A stretch of 64,000 nucleotides of DNA. Origin: Actinophytocola sp036402745 (GTDB taxonomy: Bacteria; Actinomycetota; Actinomycetes; Mycobacteriales; Pseudonocardiaceae). The position numbers and the translations under genes are program-made. The stretch is taken from the NCBI RefSeq assembly GCF_036402745.1, contig NZ_DASWSJ010000035.1, positions 13,546-77,545 of the forward strand, read 5' to 3'. The notes under the pieces were generated by a model that worked only from the letters and a program-made list of their open reading frames with translations, did not search any database and was not told where the DNA came from. Within the stretch, counting starts at the first letter, position 1. Each line of letters starts with the position of its first letter. Below are positions 41,650-50,080 of the stretch, piece after piece.

Positions 41650-42030
41650 ATGGCTGAACGACCGAACCCGATCCAGTGGCTCTGGTACGCCGTGGGCGGC
41701 CGGTTGCCGGCCTCGCTGCGCCCGTGGGTCCTGCGCGACGTCTCCGCGCGGACCTGGGTGTGGCGCCACGTCGCACGGATGAGCGTGCTGGTGCTGCCGC
41801 TCGCCGCGGCGTGCCTGCTGTTCCCCGGCCCGCTGGGGCTGCGGCTGGCGATGTCGCTGCTGCTCGTGATCGTCGGCACCTACTTCTCCCTGTCGTACGT
41901 GGAGGAGAGCTGCGACATGCGGGCAGTCAAGCACGGGCACCCGGCAGGCACGGCGAAGGCGATCCGCGACGCGCGCAACGAGCGCGCCGAGACCGAGGTC
42001 CGCGCCCGCTACGAGGCGAACTACCGCTAG
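41650..42030 (+). CDS. DUF5313-like membrane protein
   Basis: 126-residue protein with two membrane helices at about 45-62 and 66-86, an N-terminal cytoplasmic segment with NPIQWLWYAVGGRLP and a charged C-terminus (ARNERAETEVRARYEANYR). The layout fits the actinobacterial DUF5313 family, function unknown. It is divergent from the OhrR-like gene and may belong to the oxidative-stress response. Its stop overlaps the convergent Pit gene stop. Confidence 0.72.
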   Translation: MAERPNPIQWLWYAVGGRLPASLRPWVLRDVSARTWVWRHVARMSVLVLPLAAACLLFPGPLGLRLAMSLLLVIVGTYFSLSYVEESCDMRAVKHGHPAGTAKAIRDARNERAETEVRARYEANYR

Positions 42031-43016
42031 AACAGCGAGACCACGCCGTAGGCGATCGCCGCGATCCCCGCGGCCGCGGGGGCGGTCAGGACCCAGCCGA
42101 GCGCGATGTCGCCGACCACCGACCAGCGCACGGCCGACTGCCTGCTGGTGGCGCCGACGCCCATCACCGCCGAGGTCACCACATGCGTCGTCGACACGGG
42201 CGCGGCGAACACGAACGCCGTCGTGTACAGCACGGCCGCCGCCGAGATCTCCGCCGCGAACCCGTGTGCGGGCGTGAGGTGGAAGATCCGCCGGCCGACC
42301 GTGCGCATGATCCGCAGGCCGCCGGACCACGTGCCGGCCGCGAGCGCGGTGGCGCACAGCAGCATCACCCAGAACGGCACGGTGTAGTCGCTCTGATACC
42401 CGGTGACGACGAGCGCCAGCACGATCACACCCATGCTCTTCTGCGCGTCCTGCAGGCCGTGGCCCAGCGCCAGGCTCGACGCCGACACGATCTGCGCGCG
42501 GCGCAGCAGCCGGGCCGCGCGGTGGGCGTTGGCGCGGCGGAACAACCACATGATCGCGGTCATCACGAGGTAGCCGAGCGCCAGGCCGACGAGTGGGGAC
42601 AGGACCATCGGGATGGCGACCTTGGTGACCACGCCCATCCACCGCACCTCGGTCGCCGACGCCAGGGCCGCGCCGACCAGCCCGCCGATCAGCGCGTGCG
42701 AGGACGACGAGGGCAGCCCGAAGTGCCAGGTGGTGACGTTCCAGAGGATCGCGCCGACCACCGCCGCGCCGACCACCGCCAGGCCACCGGTCGAGCGCGG
42801 GGTGGCGATCACGCCCTTCGCGACGGTGACCGCCACGCCGGTGCCGGCGAGCGCGCCGACCAGGTTCATCACGGCCGCCAGGGCGAGCGCGGCCCGCAGC
42901 GACAGCGCGCGGGTGGACACCGCGCTGGCGACGGCGTTGGCGGCGTCGTGGAAGCCGTTGGTGAAGTCGAAGCCCGTGGCCAGCACGATGACGACGACGA
43001 GCCCGGCGAGCTCCAC
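42027..43016 (-). CDS. pit: Low-affinity inorganic phosphate transporter (Pit family)
   Basis: Membrane phosphate:cation symporter, 329 residues with about ten helices. The duplicated PHO4 signatures are seen: GFDFTNGFHDAANAVAS near the N-terminus and APVSTTHVVTSAVMGVG near the C-terminus, plus GLPSSSSHALIGGLVGA at about 101-117. It follows its DUF47 partner by 3 bp and is transcribed with it. It moves metal-phosphate complexes when phosphate is plentiful (family knowledge). Confidence 0.93.
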   Translation of the reverse strand: MELAGLVVVIVLATGFDFTNGFHDAANAVASAVSTRALSLRAALALAAVMNLVGALAGTGVAVTVAKGVIATPRSTGGLAVVGAAVVGAILWNVTTWHFGLPSSSSHALIGGLVGAALASATEVRWMGVVTKVAIPMVLSPLVGLALGYLVMTAIMWLFRRANAHRAARLLRRAQIVSASSLALGHGLQDAQKSMGVIVLALVVTGYQSDYTVPFWVMLLCATALAAGTWSGGLRIMRTVGRRIFHLTPAHGFAAEISAAAVLYTTAFVFAAPVSTTHVVTSAVMGVGATSRQSAVRWSVVGDIALGWVLTAPAAAGIAAIAYGVVSLF

Positions 43017-43019
43017 GTC

Positions 43020-43640
43020 TCAGGACTCTTTCACCGCGATGCTGTGCACGACGTCGGCGACGTGCTCGAACGCGTCGGCCGCCGACTCGAGCTGGTCGAC
43101 GATCTCCTTGAGCTTCATCACGGTCAGCGGGTCGAGCTCGCCGCTGAACAGCCACGACAGCAGCCGCCGGTAGACCTGGTCGGCGTCGTTCTCCAGCTCG
43201 TTGATCTTGATCCAGTAGCCGGTGAGATCGCGCAGGGTGGCGAGCCGCGGCATGGCGGCGGCGGTCAGCCGGGCCATCTCGTCGAGCAGCTCGACCTGTG
43301 CGTCCACCCCGTCCGGCAGCGCCTCGGGGTTGTAGAGCGCGGCGAGGTCGACGGCGGCGTCCATGAAGTCGATGACGTCGTCGAGCCGGACCGCGAGGCG
43401 GTAGATGTCCTCGCGGTCGAACGGCGTGATGAACGACCGGTCGAGCTGCTCGATGATCTCGTGCGTGGCATCGTCGCCGGCGTGTTCCGCGTCGTGCATG
43501 CGTCTCGCCAGGTCGGTGCGCTGCTCGAGCGGTGCGGACACGAACTCCCGCAGGATGGTGACGGCCGAGACGATGTTCGTGCCGGCCACGCCGAACAGGT
43601 CGAAGAACCGTGTCTCGCGGGGCTTGAGACGTATGCGCAT
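43020..43640 (-). CDS. DUF47/PhoU-like Pit accessory protein
   Basis: 206-residue all-helical cytoplasmic protein of the DUF47 (TIGR00153) family, distantly PhoU-like, that usually accompanies Pit transporters and may gate them. Seen: EHAGDDATHEIIEQLDRSFITPFDREDIYRL region with the conserved acidic and His residues (about 74-105), and a helical C-terminal half. GGAGGGGGAG precedes the ATG. First gene of a two-gene operon with pit. Confidence 0.9.
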   Translation of the reverse strand: MRIRLKPRETRFFDLFGVAGTNIVSAVTILREFVSAPLEQRTDLARRMHDAEHAGDDATHEIIEQLDRSFITPFDREDIYRLAVRLDDVIDFMDAAVDLAALYNPEALPDGVDAQVELLDEMARLTAAAMPRLATLRDLTGYWIKINELENDADQVYRRLLSWLFSGELDPLTVMKLKEIVDQLESAADAFEHVADVVHSIAVKES

Positions 43641-43702
43641 CGGGGCTCCCCCTCCGTGATCGTCCGGCACAGAGTGGCCGCCCGTCACCCGGTGAAACCT
43701 CG

Positions 43703-44032
43703 CTACCGCTCCGCGATGCGTTTGATCGCCGCCAGGCGGGTGTCCCACTGCATCGCGACGGCCGACATCCAGCGGGCCGTCGCGCCCAGCGGCTCCGGGC
43801 GGACGGTGTAGCGCATCTCCCGGCCCTGCTTGTGGCCCTCCACCAGCCCCGCGCGGTCGAGCACGGCAAGGTGCTTGACGATCGCCTGGCGGGAGACCGG
43901 CAGGCGACCGGCCAGCACGGTCGCCGTCGCCTCGCCGTGGGCGGCCAGCCGGTCCAGCAGTAGGCGGCGGGTCGGGTCGGCGAGGGCGACCAGCACCTCG
44001 GTGACCGCGTCGTCGCCGGCCAGTGCGGTCAT
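43703..44032 (-). CDS. ArsR-family winged-helix regulator
   Basis: 109-residue regulator without metal-binding Cys or His clusters. The core DPTRRLLLDRLAAHGEATATVLAGRLPVSRQAIVKHLAVL spans about 14-55, then the wing with HKQGREMRY. Members of this subgroup are typically co-transcribed with a SRPBCC (AHSA1-type) protein. Here the preceding gene is an internally deleted SRPBCC remnant, whose stop overlaps this ATG (ATGA). Regulator is intact; its target is unknown. Confidence 0.85.
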   Translation of the reverse strand: MTALAGDDAVTEVLVALADPTRRLLLDRLAAHGEATATVLAGRLPVSRQAIVKHLAVLDRAGLVEGHKQGREMRYTVRPEPLGATARWMSAVAMQWDTRLAAIKRIAER

Positions 44033-44142
44033 CGCGACGTCACGTACGCGGCCAGCTCGTCGAACCCGGTCACCGCGGCCCACACCTTCGCCACCGGCGC
44101 GTCGATCAGGATCTCTCGCTCGATCTGGTTGGGAACGGTCAT
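44029..44142 (-). pseudogene. SRPBCC (AHSA1) gene with internal deletion
   Basis: 37-residue frame with a good ribosome binding site (GAGGAG 9 nt upstream). Its first ~24 residues (VPNQIEREILIDAPVAKVWAAV) are the N-terminal strand and helix of an AHSA1-type SRPBCC protein, and its last ~11 (FDELAAYVTSR) resemble the C-terminal helix of the same family. The middle ~100 residues are missing without loss of frame. The translational coupling (ATGA) to the ArsR gene is kept. Probably a gene reduced by deletion that survives as a leader peptide. Confidence 0.6.
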
Positions 44143-44272
44143 CGCCAGGCTCCTCGAAGAAGGGGATGTGCTACCGCAGGGTTGCATATTGGTAGGCAAA
44201 CCTGCAACCCCGGGGTTGCGAGAAGATGGGTGCCCACAGGGAGTGAACACGGGCACGCCGTACGCTGACCGG

Positions 44273-45853
44273 GTGGTCGCACCCGCCGTGTCGCCGGAGT
44301 CTCCGGCCGCGTCCGACAAACCGGACGAACACCCGCCGCGCTGGCACCTCCTGGTCAGGGTGCTCGTCGCGGGCGCCGCGGGCTTCCTGCTCTACCTGAG
44401 CGGACCGCCGCGCACCCTCTGGTGGCTCGCGCCGGTCGCGTTCGCCGTGCTCGGCTGGTTGGTCTATGGCCGCCGCGCCCGCGCCGGGTTCGGCTACGCG
44501 CTGTGCTTCGGCCTCGGCTACCTCGTTCCGCTGCTCGCCTGGACCGGCGAGTTCGTCGGCCTGGTGGCGTGGCTGCCGCTCGCCCTCGCCGAGGCGCTGA
44601 TGGTCGGCGTGGCCGGCGCCGCGATCGCCGTGGTCAGCGTGCTGCCGGCGTGGCCGCTGTGGGCGGCCCTGCTGTGGGTCGGCGGCGAGGCGCTGCGGGC
44701 GGTCTTCCCGTTCGGCGGCTTCCCGTGGGGCAACGTCGCGTTCACCCAGCCCGAGGGCAGCTACCTCCCGCTGGCCACGGTCGGCGGCGTGCCGCTGATC
44801 GGCCTCGCCGTGACGCTCACCGGGTTCGGCCTCGCCGCGCTGGCCCGCCGCCTCGCGCACCGCGAGTACGGGGTGCGCCGGCTGCTCGCGCCCGCGCTCG
44901 CCACGCTGCTGCCGATCGCCGCCGCGTTCGGCTCGCTGCCGCTGGTGGGCACCGACGCCAACGACGGCGAGGCGACGGTCGCGGTCGTGCAGGGCAACGT
45001 GCCCCGCGCGGGCCTGGACTTCAACGCCCAGCGCCGGGCCGTGCTCGACAACCACGTCGCGCGCACCGAGAAGCTCGCCGCCGACGTCGCCGCCGGCCGC
45101 GCCGACCAGCCGGACCTGGTCATCTGGCCGGAGAACTCCTCCGACATCGACCCGTACCGCAACCCCGACGCGTGGGCCGGCATCTCGGCCGCCGCGCGGA
45201 CCATCAAGGCGCCGATCGCGGTCGGCTCGGTGCTCGTCGGCGACGACGGCCTGCCGCGCAACACGATGCTGCTGTGGGACCCGGTCAAGGGGCCGGTCAG
45301 CCAGTACACCAAGCGCCAGCTGCAGCCGTTCGGCGAGACGATGCCGTGGCGGCCGTTCTTCCGGCTGTTCACCTCCGCGGTGGACCGGGCCGGCCGGTTC
45401 GTGCCGGGGGACAAGGCGACGGTCTTCCACATGGCGAACGCCCGGGTCGGCCTCGCCACCTGCTACGAGGTGGCCTTCGACGGCGTGGTCCGCGAGTCGG
45501 CGCAGGGGACCAACCTCCTCGCGGTGCCGACGAACAACGCGACCTTCGGGTACACCGAGATGACCTACCAGCAGCTCGCGATGGACCGGGTGCGGGCCGT
45601 GGAGCACGGCCGGGCCGTCGCGGTCGCGGCCACGAGCGGGGTCAGCGCGTTCGTCATGCCGGACGGCTCGGTCACCCAGCAGACGGGTCTTTTCGTCGAC
45701 GCGGCCCTGGTGCAGCGGGTCCCGCTGCGGTCTACGACTACGCTGTCCGATCGACTCGGTCCGAGCCCGGGATGGGTCATGTCGATCGCCGGGCTGGGTG
45801 CGCTCGCCTTCGCGATCGTCGTGCGGCGGCGCCGACGTACCGGTCAAGCCTGA
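44273..45853 (+). CDS. lnt: Apolipoprotein N-acyltransferase
   Basis: Adds the third acyl chain to the N-terminal Cys of lipoproteins at the outer face of the cytoplasmic membrane. 526 residues: about eight N-terminal helices (residues 25-235), then a nitrilase-like domain. The catalytic triad is visible as Glu in VIWPENSSD (about 285), Lys in YTKRQLQPFGE (about 346) and Cys in GLATCYEVAFDG (about 397), followed by a final helix. TACGCT ends 6 nt before the GTG 44273, so the start is probably leaderless. In M. tuberculosis this domain is fused to Ppm1; here the two are separate neighbouring genes. Confidence 0.92.
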   Translation: MVAPAVSPESPAASDKPDEHPPRWHLLVRVLVAGAAGFLLYLSGPPRTLWWLAPVAFAVLGWLVYGRRARAGFGYALCFGLGYLVPLLAWTGEFVGLVAWLPLALAEALMVGVAGAAIAVVSVLPAWPLWAALLWVGGEALRAVFPFGGFPWGNVAFTQPEGSYLPLATVGGVPLIGLAVTLTGFGLAALARRLAHREYGVRRLLAPALATLLPIAAAFGSLPLVGTDANDGEATVAVVQGNVPRAGLDFNAQRRAVLDNHVARTEKLAADVAAGRADQPDLVIWPENSSDIDPYRNPDAWAGISAAARTIKAPIAVGSVLVGDDGLPRNTMLLWDPVKGPVSQYTKRQLQPFGETMPWRPFFRLFTSAVDRAGRFVPGDKATVFHMANARVGLATCYEVAFDGVVRESAQGTNLLAVPTNNATFGYTEMTYQQLAMDRVRAVEHGRAVAVAATSGVSAFVMPDGSVTQQTGLFVDAALVQRVPLRSTTTLSDRLGPSPGWVMSIAGLGALAFAIVVRRRRRTGQA

Positions 45854-45895
45854 CAAGTTGCGGCGCGCCCGCGCCGGCGAGGAGGAGAACGACGT

Positions 45896-46651
45896 ATGGC
45901 AGACCAGCTCGAGCCGGTGCTGGTGGTGATCCCGACCTACAACGAGCGGGACAACCTCGAGCCGATCGTGACCCGGCTGCACGCGGCGCTGCCGAAGGCG
46001 CACGTCCTGGTCGTCGACGACGGCAGCCCGGACGGCACCGGCGAACTCGCCGATGAGCTGGCCAAGTCCAACGGGCGGATGCACGTCATGCACCGCACGG
46101 AGAAGAACGGCCTGGGTGCCGCCTACGTCGCCGGCTTCCGGTGGGGGCTGGACCGGGACTACGCCGTGCTGGTGGAGATGGACGCCGACGGCTCGCACGC
46201 GCCGGAGGACCTGCCCCGGATCCTGGACGCGCTGACCGACGCCGACCTGGCGATCGGCTCGCGGTACGTGCCCGGCGGCAAGGTGGTCAACTGGCCGGCG
46301 CGGCGGGAGTTCTTCTCCCGGGGCGCGAACCTGTACTCGCGGCTCGCGCTGGGCGCCAGCGTCAAGGACATCACGGCGGGCTTCCGCGCGTACCGCCGGG
46401 TCGTGCTGGAGAAGATCCGGATCGACAACGTGGCCTCGCAGGGCTACTGCTTCCAGATCGACCTGGGCTGGCGCACGATCGAGGCCGGCTTCACGGTGGT
46501 CGAGGTGCCCATTACGTTCACCGAACGCGAGCACGGCGTGTCGAAGATGACCGGTGACGTGATCCGCGAGGCGCTGATCCGGGTGACCAAGTGGGGTCTC
46601 CGCCGCCGCGGCAACCAGGTGAAGTCGCTCTTCACCCGGCGTCCGGCATGA
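45896..46651 (+). CDS. ppm1: Polyprenol monophosphomannose synthase
   Basis: Family GT2 glycosyltransferase (251 residues) that moves mannose from GDP-mannose to polyprenyl phosphate for lipoglycan and protein O-mannosylation. Motifs: VVIPTYNERDNLEPIV (about 11-26), VVDDGSPDGTG (about 40-50), DADGSHAPEDLP (DAD metal motif at about 98-100), and the QIDLGWRTIEAGF acceptor region at about 186. ATGs: AGGAGGAG precedes the start by 8 nt. It lies 42 bp after lnt and overlaps the cupin gene by ATGA. Confidence 0.93.
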   Translation: MADQLEPVLVVIPTYNERDNLEPIVTRLHAALPKAHVLVVDDGSPDGTGELADELAKSNGRMHVMHRTEKNGLGAAYVAGFRWGLDRDYAVLVEMDADGSHAPEDLPRILDALTDADLAIGSRYVPGGKVVNWPARREFFSRGANLYSRLALGASVKDITAGFRAYRRVVLEKIRIDNVASQGYCFQIDLGWRTIEAGFTVVEVPITFTEREHGVSKMTGDVIREALIRVTKWGLRRRGNQVKSLFTRRPA

Positions 46652-47007
46652 GCAACCCGGTCGAGGGGGAGTGGTGCTGGGGTGACGAGCTCGACTCGAC
46701 GGTCGTGGCACCGAAGTCGCACCGGGTGGTGTTCGAGAACGAGCACGTGCGGGTGCTGGAGGTGACGCTCGAGCCGGGCGCGCACGAGCCGGAGCACACG
46801 CACCGGTGGCCGACCGTGATGATGACCGACCAGCCGGCCCGCATCCGGTACCGGGTCGGCGACGAGGTGCGGTACGAGTCCCCGGACCCGCTGCCGCCGA
46901 GCGGCGAGCTGACCGGCACCTGGTACGACCCGCAGGGCCCGCACTCGGTGGAGAACATCGACACGGTCCCGATGCACGCCATCCGCGTGGAGCTCAAGAA
47001 CATCTGA
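46648..47007 (+). CDS. Small cupin-domain protein
   Basis: 119-residue single-domain cupin. The metal-binding motif 1 is HEPEHTHRWPTV (about 47-58) and motif 2 is the PQGPHSVENIDTVPMHAIRV region (about 96-115), although the canonical second-motif His set is partial. The start overlaps the ppm1 stop (ATGA). Function unknown; it may bind a small molecule or act as an enzyme in cell-envelope metabolism. Confidence 0.75.
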   Translation: MSNPVEGEWCWGDELDSTVVAPKSHRVVFENEHVRVLEVTLEPGAHEPEHTHRWPTVMMTDQPARIRYRVGDEVRYESPDPLPPSGELTGTWYDPQGPHSVENIDTVPMHAIRVELKNI

Positions 47008-47013
47008 GAAGCC

Positions 47014-47055
47014 GAATGCCACACCGGGGACGGGCAAGTCCCTGGTGTGGCATTC
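47014..47055. terminator. Long bidirectional hairpin terminator between cupin and rbpA
   Basis: Arms of 18 bp (starting GAATGCCACACC, ending GGTGTGGCATTC) with a single G/T mismatch and a 6-bp loop, placed between two convergent genes. It is 7 bp past the cupin stop and 24 bp past the rbpA stop. Confidence 0.8.
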
Positions 47056-47079
47056 GGACGGGGTAAGCCGCGGGAGGGC

Positions 47080-47424
47080 TTACGCGGATCGGCTGCGGCG
47101 GACCTTCAGCTCTTGCAGGCGCTCGGCCAGCAGGTCCTCCAGCTCGGGGATGCTGCGCCGCTCCAGCAGCATGTCCCAGTGCGTGCGCGGCGGCTTGACC
47201 TTCTTGGCCTCCGGCTCGGTGCCGTCGATCAGCTTCGAGGCGGTGCCGTGCAGGCGGCACTCCCACACCGCCGGGACCTCGGCGTCGTCCGAGAACGGGA
47301 CCTCGAACTCGTGGTCCTTCGGACACGCGTAGCGGATGGTGCGGCGTGGCGCGAGATCGTGATTACGATCTGTCTCGTAGCTGACCGCGCCAAGTCGGCT
47401 TCCACGGAGTACACGGTCGGCCAT
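47080..47424 (-). CDS. rbpA: RNA polymerase-binding protein RbpA
   Basis: Essential actinobacterial transcription factor (114 residues) that binds the primary sigma factor and stabilises the open complex. N-terminal tail ending RTIRYACPKDHEFEVPF, a core domain with a Cys/His zinc-like knuckle (C34, and C56 within WECRLHG), a basic linker KKVKPPRTHWDMLLERR and the sigma-interaction domain SIPELEDLLAERLQEL. Adjacent to ppm1 as in M. tuberculosis (Rv2050/Rv2051c). A SigR/SigH-like promoter lies ~64 bp upstream (see separate entry). AGGA precedes the ATG by 9 nt. Confidence 0.95.
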   Translation of the reverse strand: MADRVLRGSRLGAVSYETDRNHDLAPRRTIRYACPKDHEFEVPFSDDAEVPAVWECRLHGTASKLIDGTEPEAKKVKPPRTHWDMLLERRSIPELEDLLAERLQELKVRRSRSA

Positions 47425-47487
47425 CGTGACATCCTTTCGTTCGGCTCACAGCTCCCAGCTCGAGCCAGGGTGGTGCTCACCAAGAGC

Positions 47488-47513
47488 AACGCTCGGGTGG
47501 GCCGATTCGTTCC
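47488..47513 (-). promoter_or_regulatory. SigR/SigH-type promoter of rbpA
   Basis: On the minus strand GGGAAC is followed, after exactly 18 bp, by GTT, matching the consensus GGAA(T/C)-N18-GTT of the thiol-oxidative stress sigma factor (SigR in Streptomyces, SigH in mycobacteria). The predicted start site is about 57 nt before the rbpA ATG. rbpA is a known SigR target in Streptomyces. The rest of the 47425-47669 gap shows no gene. Confidence 0.7.
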
Positions 47514-47669
47514 CACCTGCCACACACGGTTGCTCTGGGTGACTTGCGTCAGCCCCACAACTTAAGCTTCCACCGTTGAGAGGCCGCTTAAACCTGTTCG
47601 TGACGCAGCTGTCCAAGGTTTGCTCGCCCGCATCGCCCATCTGGGGGATGAGGCTGCGCCTGATGGCCC

Positions 47670-48431
47670 TCAGGCGAGACTGAGCTGTCCCTTCGCGGCC
47701 ACGCCGGGGCCGAGATCACCCAGCCTGAAGTGCCGACGGCACAAAACCTGGTAACGGACCGTAGTGGGGCGCACGGATTCCGACAACGCACGTTCCGTGT
47801 CGGCCGTGTCCGCCACGAGTACCGTGTCGCCGGCCCGCATCACCGAGCCGTCGACCACCCTGGCGTTGAACCGGGCCGGCAGCCCGCACCAGCACAGCAC
47901 GTCCACCTGGACCGGCTCGAGCTCGTCGGCCAGCTCGAACAGCCGGCGCGAGCCCGGGAACAGCTCGCTGCGGAAGTCCGTCGCGATGCCGAAGCAGTAC
48001 ACGTCGACCTGGACGTCGTCGGCCAGCTCGGCGAGCTGGTCGACCTGGGTCGGCGCCAGGAACTGCGCCTCGTCGACGATGAGGTAGTCCACCCGGCTGC
48101 CGGCGGCCCAGCGGGCCCGCACGAGGTCGCGCAGGTCGATCCCCGCGCGCACCTCGATGGCCGTGCGGGTGATGCCGATCCGGCTCGAGATCTGCGGCTT
48201 GCCGGACCGGTCCAGGTGCACGAGCAGCAGCCCCTTGCGCCCCTGCCGCGCCTGGTTGTGGTCGACCTGCAGCGCCAGCGTCGACTTCCCGCAGTCCATC
48301 GGCCCGTAGTAGAACCGCAGGTGCCCGATCACCGGCACGGCCCGGCGCGACCCCGCGGCCGGCACGGCGGAGAGTGCGTCGGTCGGGTCGGCGTCGGTCG
48401 GGTAGTCGAGATTCTGCGGTATCGGCTCCAC
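47670..48431 (-). CDS. tdk: Thymidine kinase (type II)
   Basis: Phosphorylates thymidine with ATP for nucleotide salvage. 253 residues with a ~35-residue unstructured N-terminal tail. The P-loop GPMDCGKST (about 43-51) has Asp-Cys where most homologues have Phe-Ser. DEAQFL (about 119-124) is the lid/base motif, and the zinc-binding Cys are in CWCGLPARF (about 180) and CRRHF near the end. A GTG start at 48431 is used; it is 15 bp downstream of the Atg22-like transporter stop, probably the same transcript. P-loop changes should be checked, but the overall family is clear. Confidence 0.88.
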   Translation of the reverse strand: MEPIPQNLDYPTDADPTDALSAVPAAGSRRAVPVIGHLRFYYGPMDCGKSTLALQVDHNQARQGRKGLLLVHLDRSGKPQISSRIGITRTAIEVRAGIDLRDLVRARWAAGSRVDYLIVDEAQFLAPTQVDQLAELADDVQVDVYCFGIATDFRSELFPGSRRLFELADELEPVQVDVLCWCGLPARFNARVVDGSVMRAGDTVLVADTADTERALSESVRPTTVRYQVLCRRHFRLGDLGPGVAAKGQLSLA

Positions 48432-48446
48432 GAACCGGCACCCTAT

Positions 48447-49874
48447 CTACAGGATCGCGGGCTCCGGGTTGCCGACCGCCTGGATGGCCCGGCGGACCGG
48501 CACGAAGAACATCAGGACCAGGCCGACGAAGAAGAACACCACGAGCGAGATGATCGCCGGCCGGTACGAGCCGGTCGCGCCCGCGACGGCCGCGAACAGC
48601 AGCGGGCCCATCCACGACGTCGCCCGCTCGCCGATCTCGTAGATCGAGAAGTACTGCGCCTCCTTGCCCGGCGGCACCAGCTGGCTGAACAGCGACCGGG
48701 ACAGCGCGTTCGTCCCGCCGAGCACCAGCCCGATGCCGGCGGCCAGCAGGAAGAACTGCACCTCCTGGCCGGCCTGGACGAAGTACGCCGCGCTGATCAC
48801 CACGAGCCACACGGCCAGGCTGATCATGATCGTCCGCTTGGCGCCCAGCCGCCGCGCGACGAGGCCGTGCAGCATGCCGCCGACGAACGCCACGAACTGC
48901 ACGATGAGGATCGTCGTGATCAGGACCGTCTGGTCGAGGTTGAGCTCCTCGCTGCCGTACTGCGCCGAGACGTTGGCGACGGTCGCGATGCCATCGGTGT
49001 AGATCAGGTACGTGCCGAGGAACGCGAGTGTGAGCGGGTAGGCGCGGGCCAGCTTGATCGTGTTGCCCAGCTCGCGGAAGCCGCCCCTGAGCACCGATGC
49101 GCCGTGCTCGGGACCGTGCGGGCGCTGGTGGTTGCGCAGGCGCCGCAACGGGATCAGCGTGAACGCCGCCCACCAGATGCCGGAGAGAAGGAACGCGATC
49201 TGCGCCGAGTTGCCCTCGGTCAGCCCGAGCGAGTCGTGGAAGGTGTAGACGACGAGCTGGATCAGGAGCGCGAGCCCGCTGCCCAGGTAGCCGAACGCCC
49301 AGCCGCGGGTCGACAGGCCGTCGCGCTCGTCGGCCGTCGCGATCTCCGGGATGAACGAGTAGTAGATCACCACCGACGTGCCGTAGCCGATGTTGCCGAG
49401 GATGAACAGGATCACGCCGAGCTGCCAGTTGGTGCCGGCGACCAGCGACATCAGCAGCGTCGCCGTCGCACCGCCGAACGCGGACACCGCGAGCATGCGC
49501 TTCTTGTTCTGCGTCCGATCGGCGATCGCGCCCATGAGCGGCACGATCAGCACCTGGATCACGGTCGCGAAGGCCAGCAGGTAACCCCACAGCGAGCCGG
49601 CCTGGAAGTGCAGGCCGAACACGTCGATCTGGCAGTCGACGAGCTTGTTGGTGCCGCCGTTCCCGTCCGCCGGGCACGGGTTGGGCCCGTTGGTGGCCCG
49701 GTCCGCCTTGGCGGCGTCACCGGCCACCGCGGTGAGGTAGAGGGCGCCGAACACGGTGATGACCGAGGTGGGGAACACCGAGTTGGCCCAGTCGTACCAG
49801 ACCCATCCGCGCTGCTCACGGCGCCGGTCGGGCGCGCTGCCCACCGTCTCGGGGCTGTCGTCCACGACGCTCAT
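48447..49874 (-). CDS. Atg22-like MFS transporter (UMF1 family)
   Basis: 475-residue membrane transporter of the major facilitator superfamily, vacuole-effluxer (Atg22/UMF1) branch, possibly exporting amino acids or other solutes. Features: the WYDWANSVFPTSVITVF N-terminus, DRTQNKKRM between helices 2 and 3, twelve hydrophobic segments, and SRSLFSQLVPPGKEAQYFSIYEIGERATSW before helices 11-12. A periplasmic loop with two Cys lies between helices 1 and 2. The ATG at 49874 is preceded by GGAGG at 4 nt. Substrate unknown. Confidence 0.88.
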   Translation of the reverse strand: MSVVDDSPETVGSAPDRRREQRGWVWYDWANSVFPTSVITVFGALYLTAVAGDAAKADRATNGPNPCPADGNGGTNKLVDCQIDVFGLHFQAGSLWGYLLAFATVIQVLIVPLMGAIADRTQNKKRMLAVSAFGGATATLLMSLVAGTNWQLGVILFILGNIGYGTSVVIYYSFIPEIATADERDGLSTRGWAFGYLGSGLALLIQLVVYTFHDSLGLTEGNSAQIAFLLSGIWWAAFTLIPLRRLRNHQRPHGPEHGASVLRGGFRELGNTIKLARAYPLTLAFLGTYLIYTDGIATVANVSAQYGSEELNLDQTVLITTILIVQFVAFVGGMLHGLVARRLGAKRTIMISLAVWLVVISAAYFVQAGQEVQFFLLAAGIGLVLGGTNALSRSLFSQLVPPGKEAQYFSIYEIGERATSWMGPLLFAAVAGATGSYRPAIISLVVFFFVGLVLMFFVPVRRAIQAVGNPEPAIL

Positions 49875-49993
49875 CGATCCTCCGTCCACGGGCTGGCACG
49901 CGGACCTTATCGGTCGGGTGCGGATCGGTGATCGACTCGCGTGACCTGATGCCAAACGGTGCTCTGCCTGCCGGTCACTGTTCAGCGTGTCGC

Positions 49994-50007
49994 TACCCGG
50001 ACGGGTA
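49994..50007. promoter_or_regulatory. Short inverted repeat upstream of Rpf-like gene
   Basis: TACCCG-GA-CGGGTA is a 6-bp inverted repeat 74 bp before the rpf-like ATG. It may be an operator. The region was checked for a ydaO-type c-di-AMP riboswitch and none was recognised. Confidence 0.3.
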
Positions 50008-50080
50008 CGAGTGACGTGTGATGCTTGTGCGTTGGAAGTTGCGGTTGTGGCTTCTGTGACTGTCGCTTACGGTCCGGAGC

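Noticed and set aside
41167..43869. 900-codon minus-strand frame
   Set aside because: Only its last 144 codons are real (OhrR-like gene); the rest is an off-frame reading of pit and its neighbour.
44171..46711. 846-codon minus-strand frame
   Set aside because: Antisense to lnt and ppm1; no domain recognised.
49875..50080. ydaO-type c-di-AMP riboswitch before the Rpf-like gene
   Set aside because: Expected conserved blocks were not recognised in the 206-bp leader.
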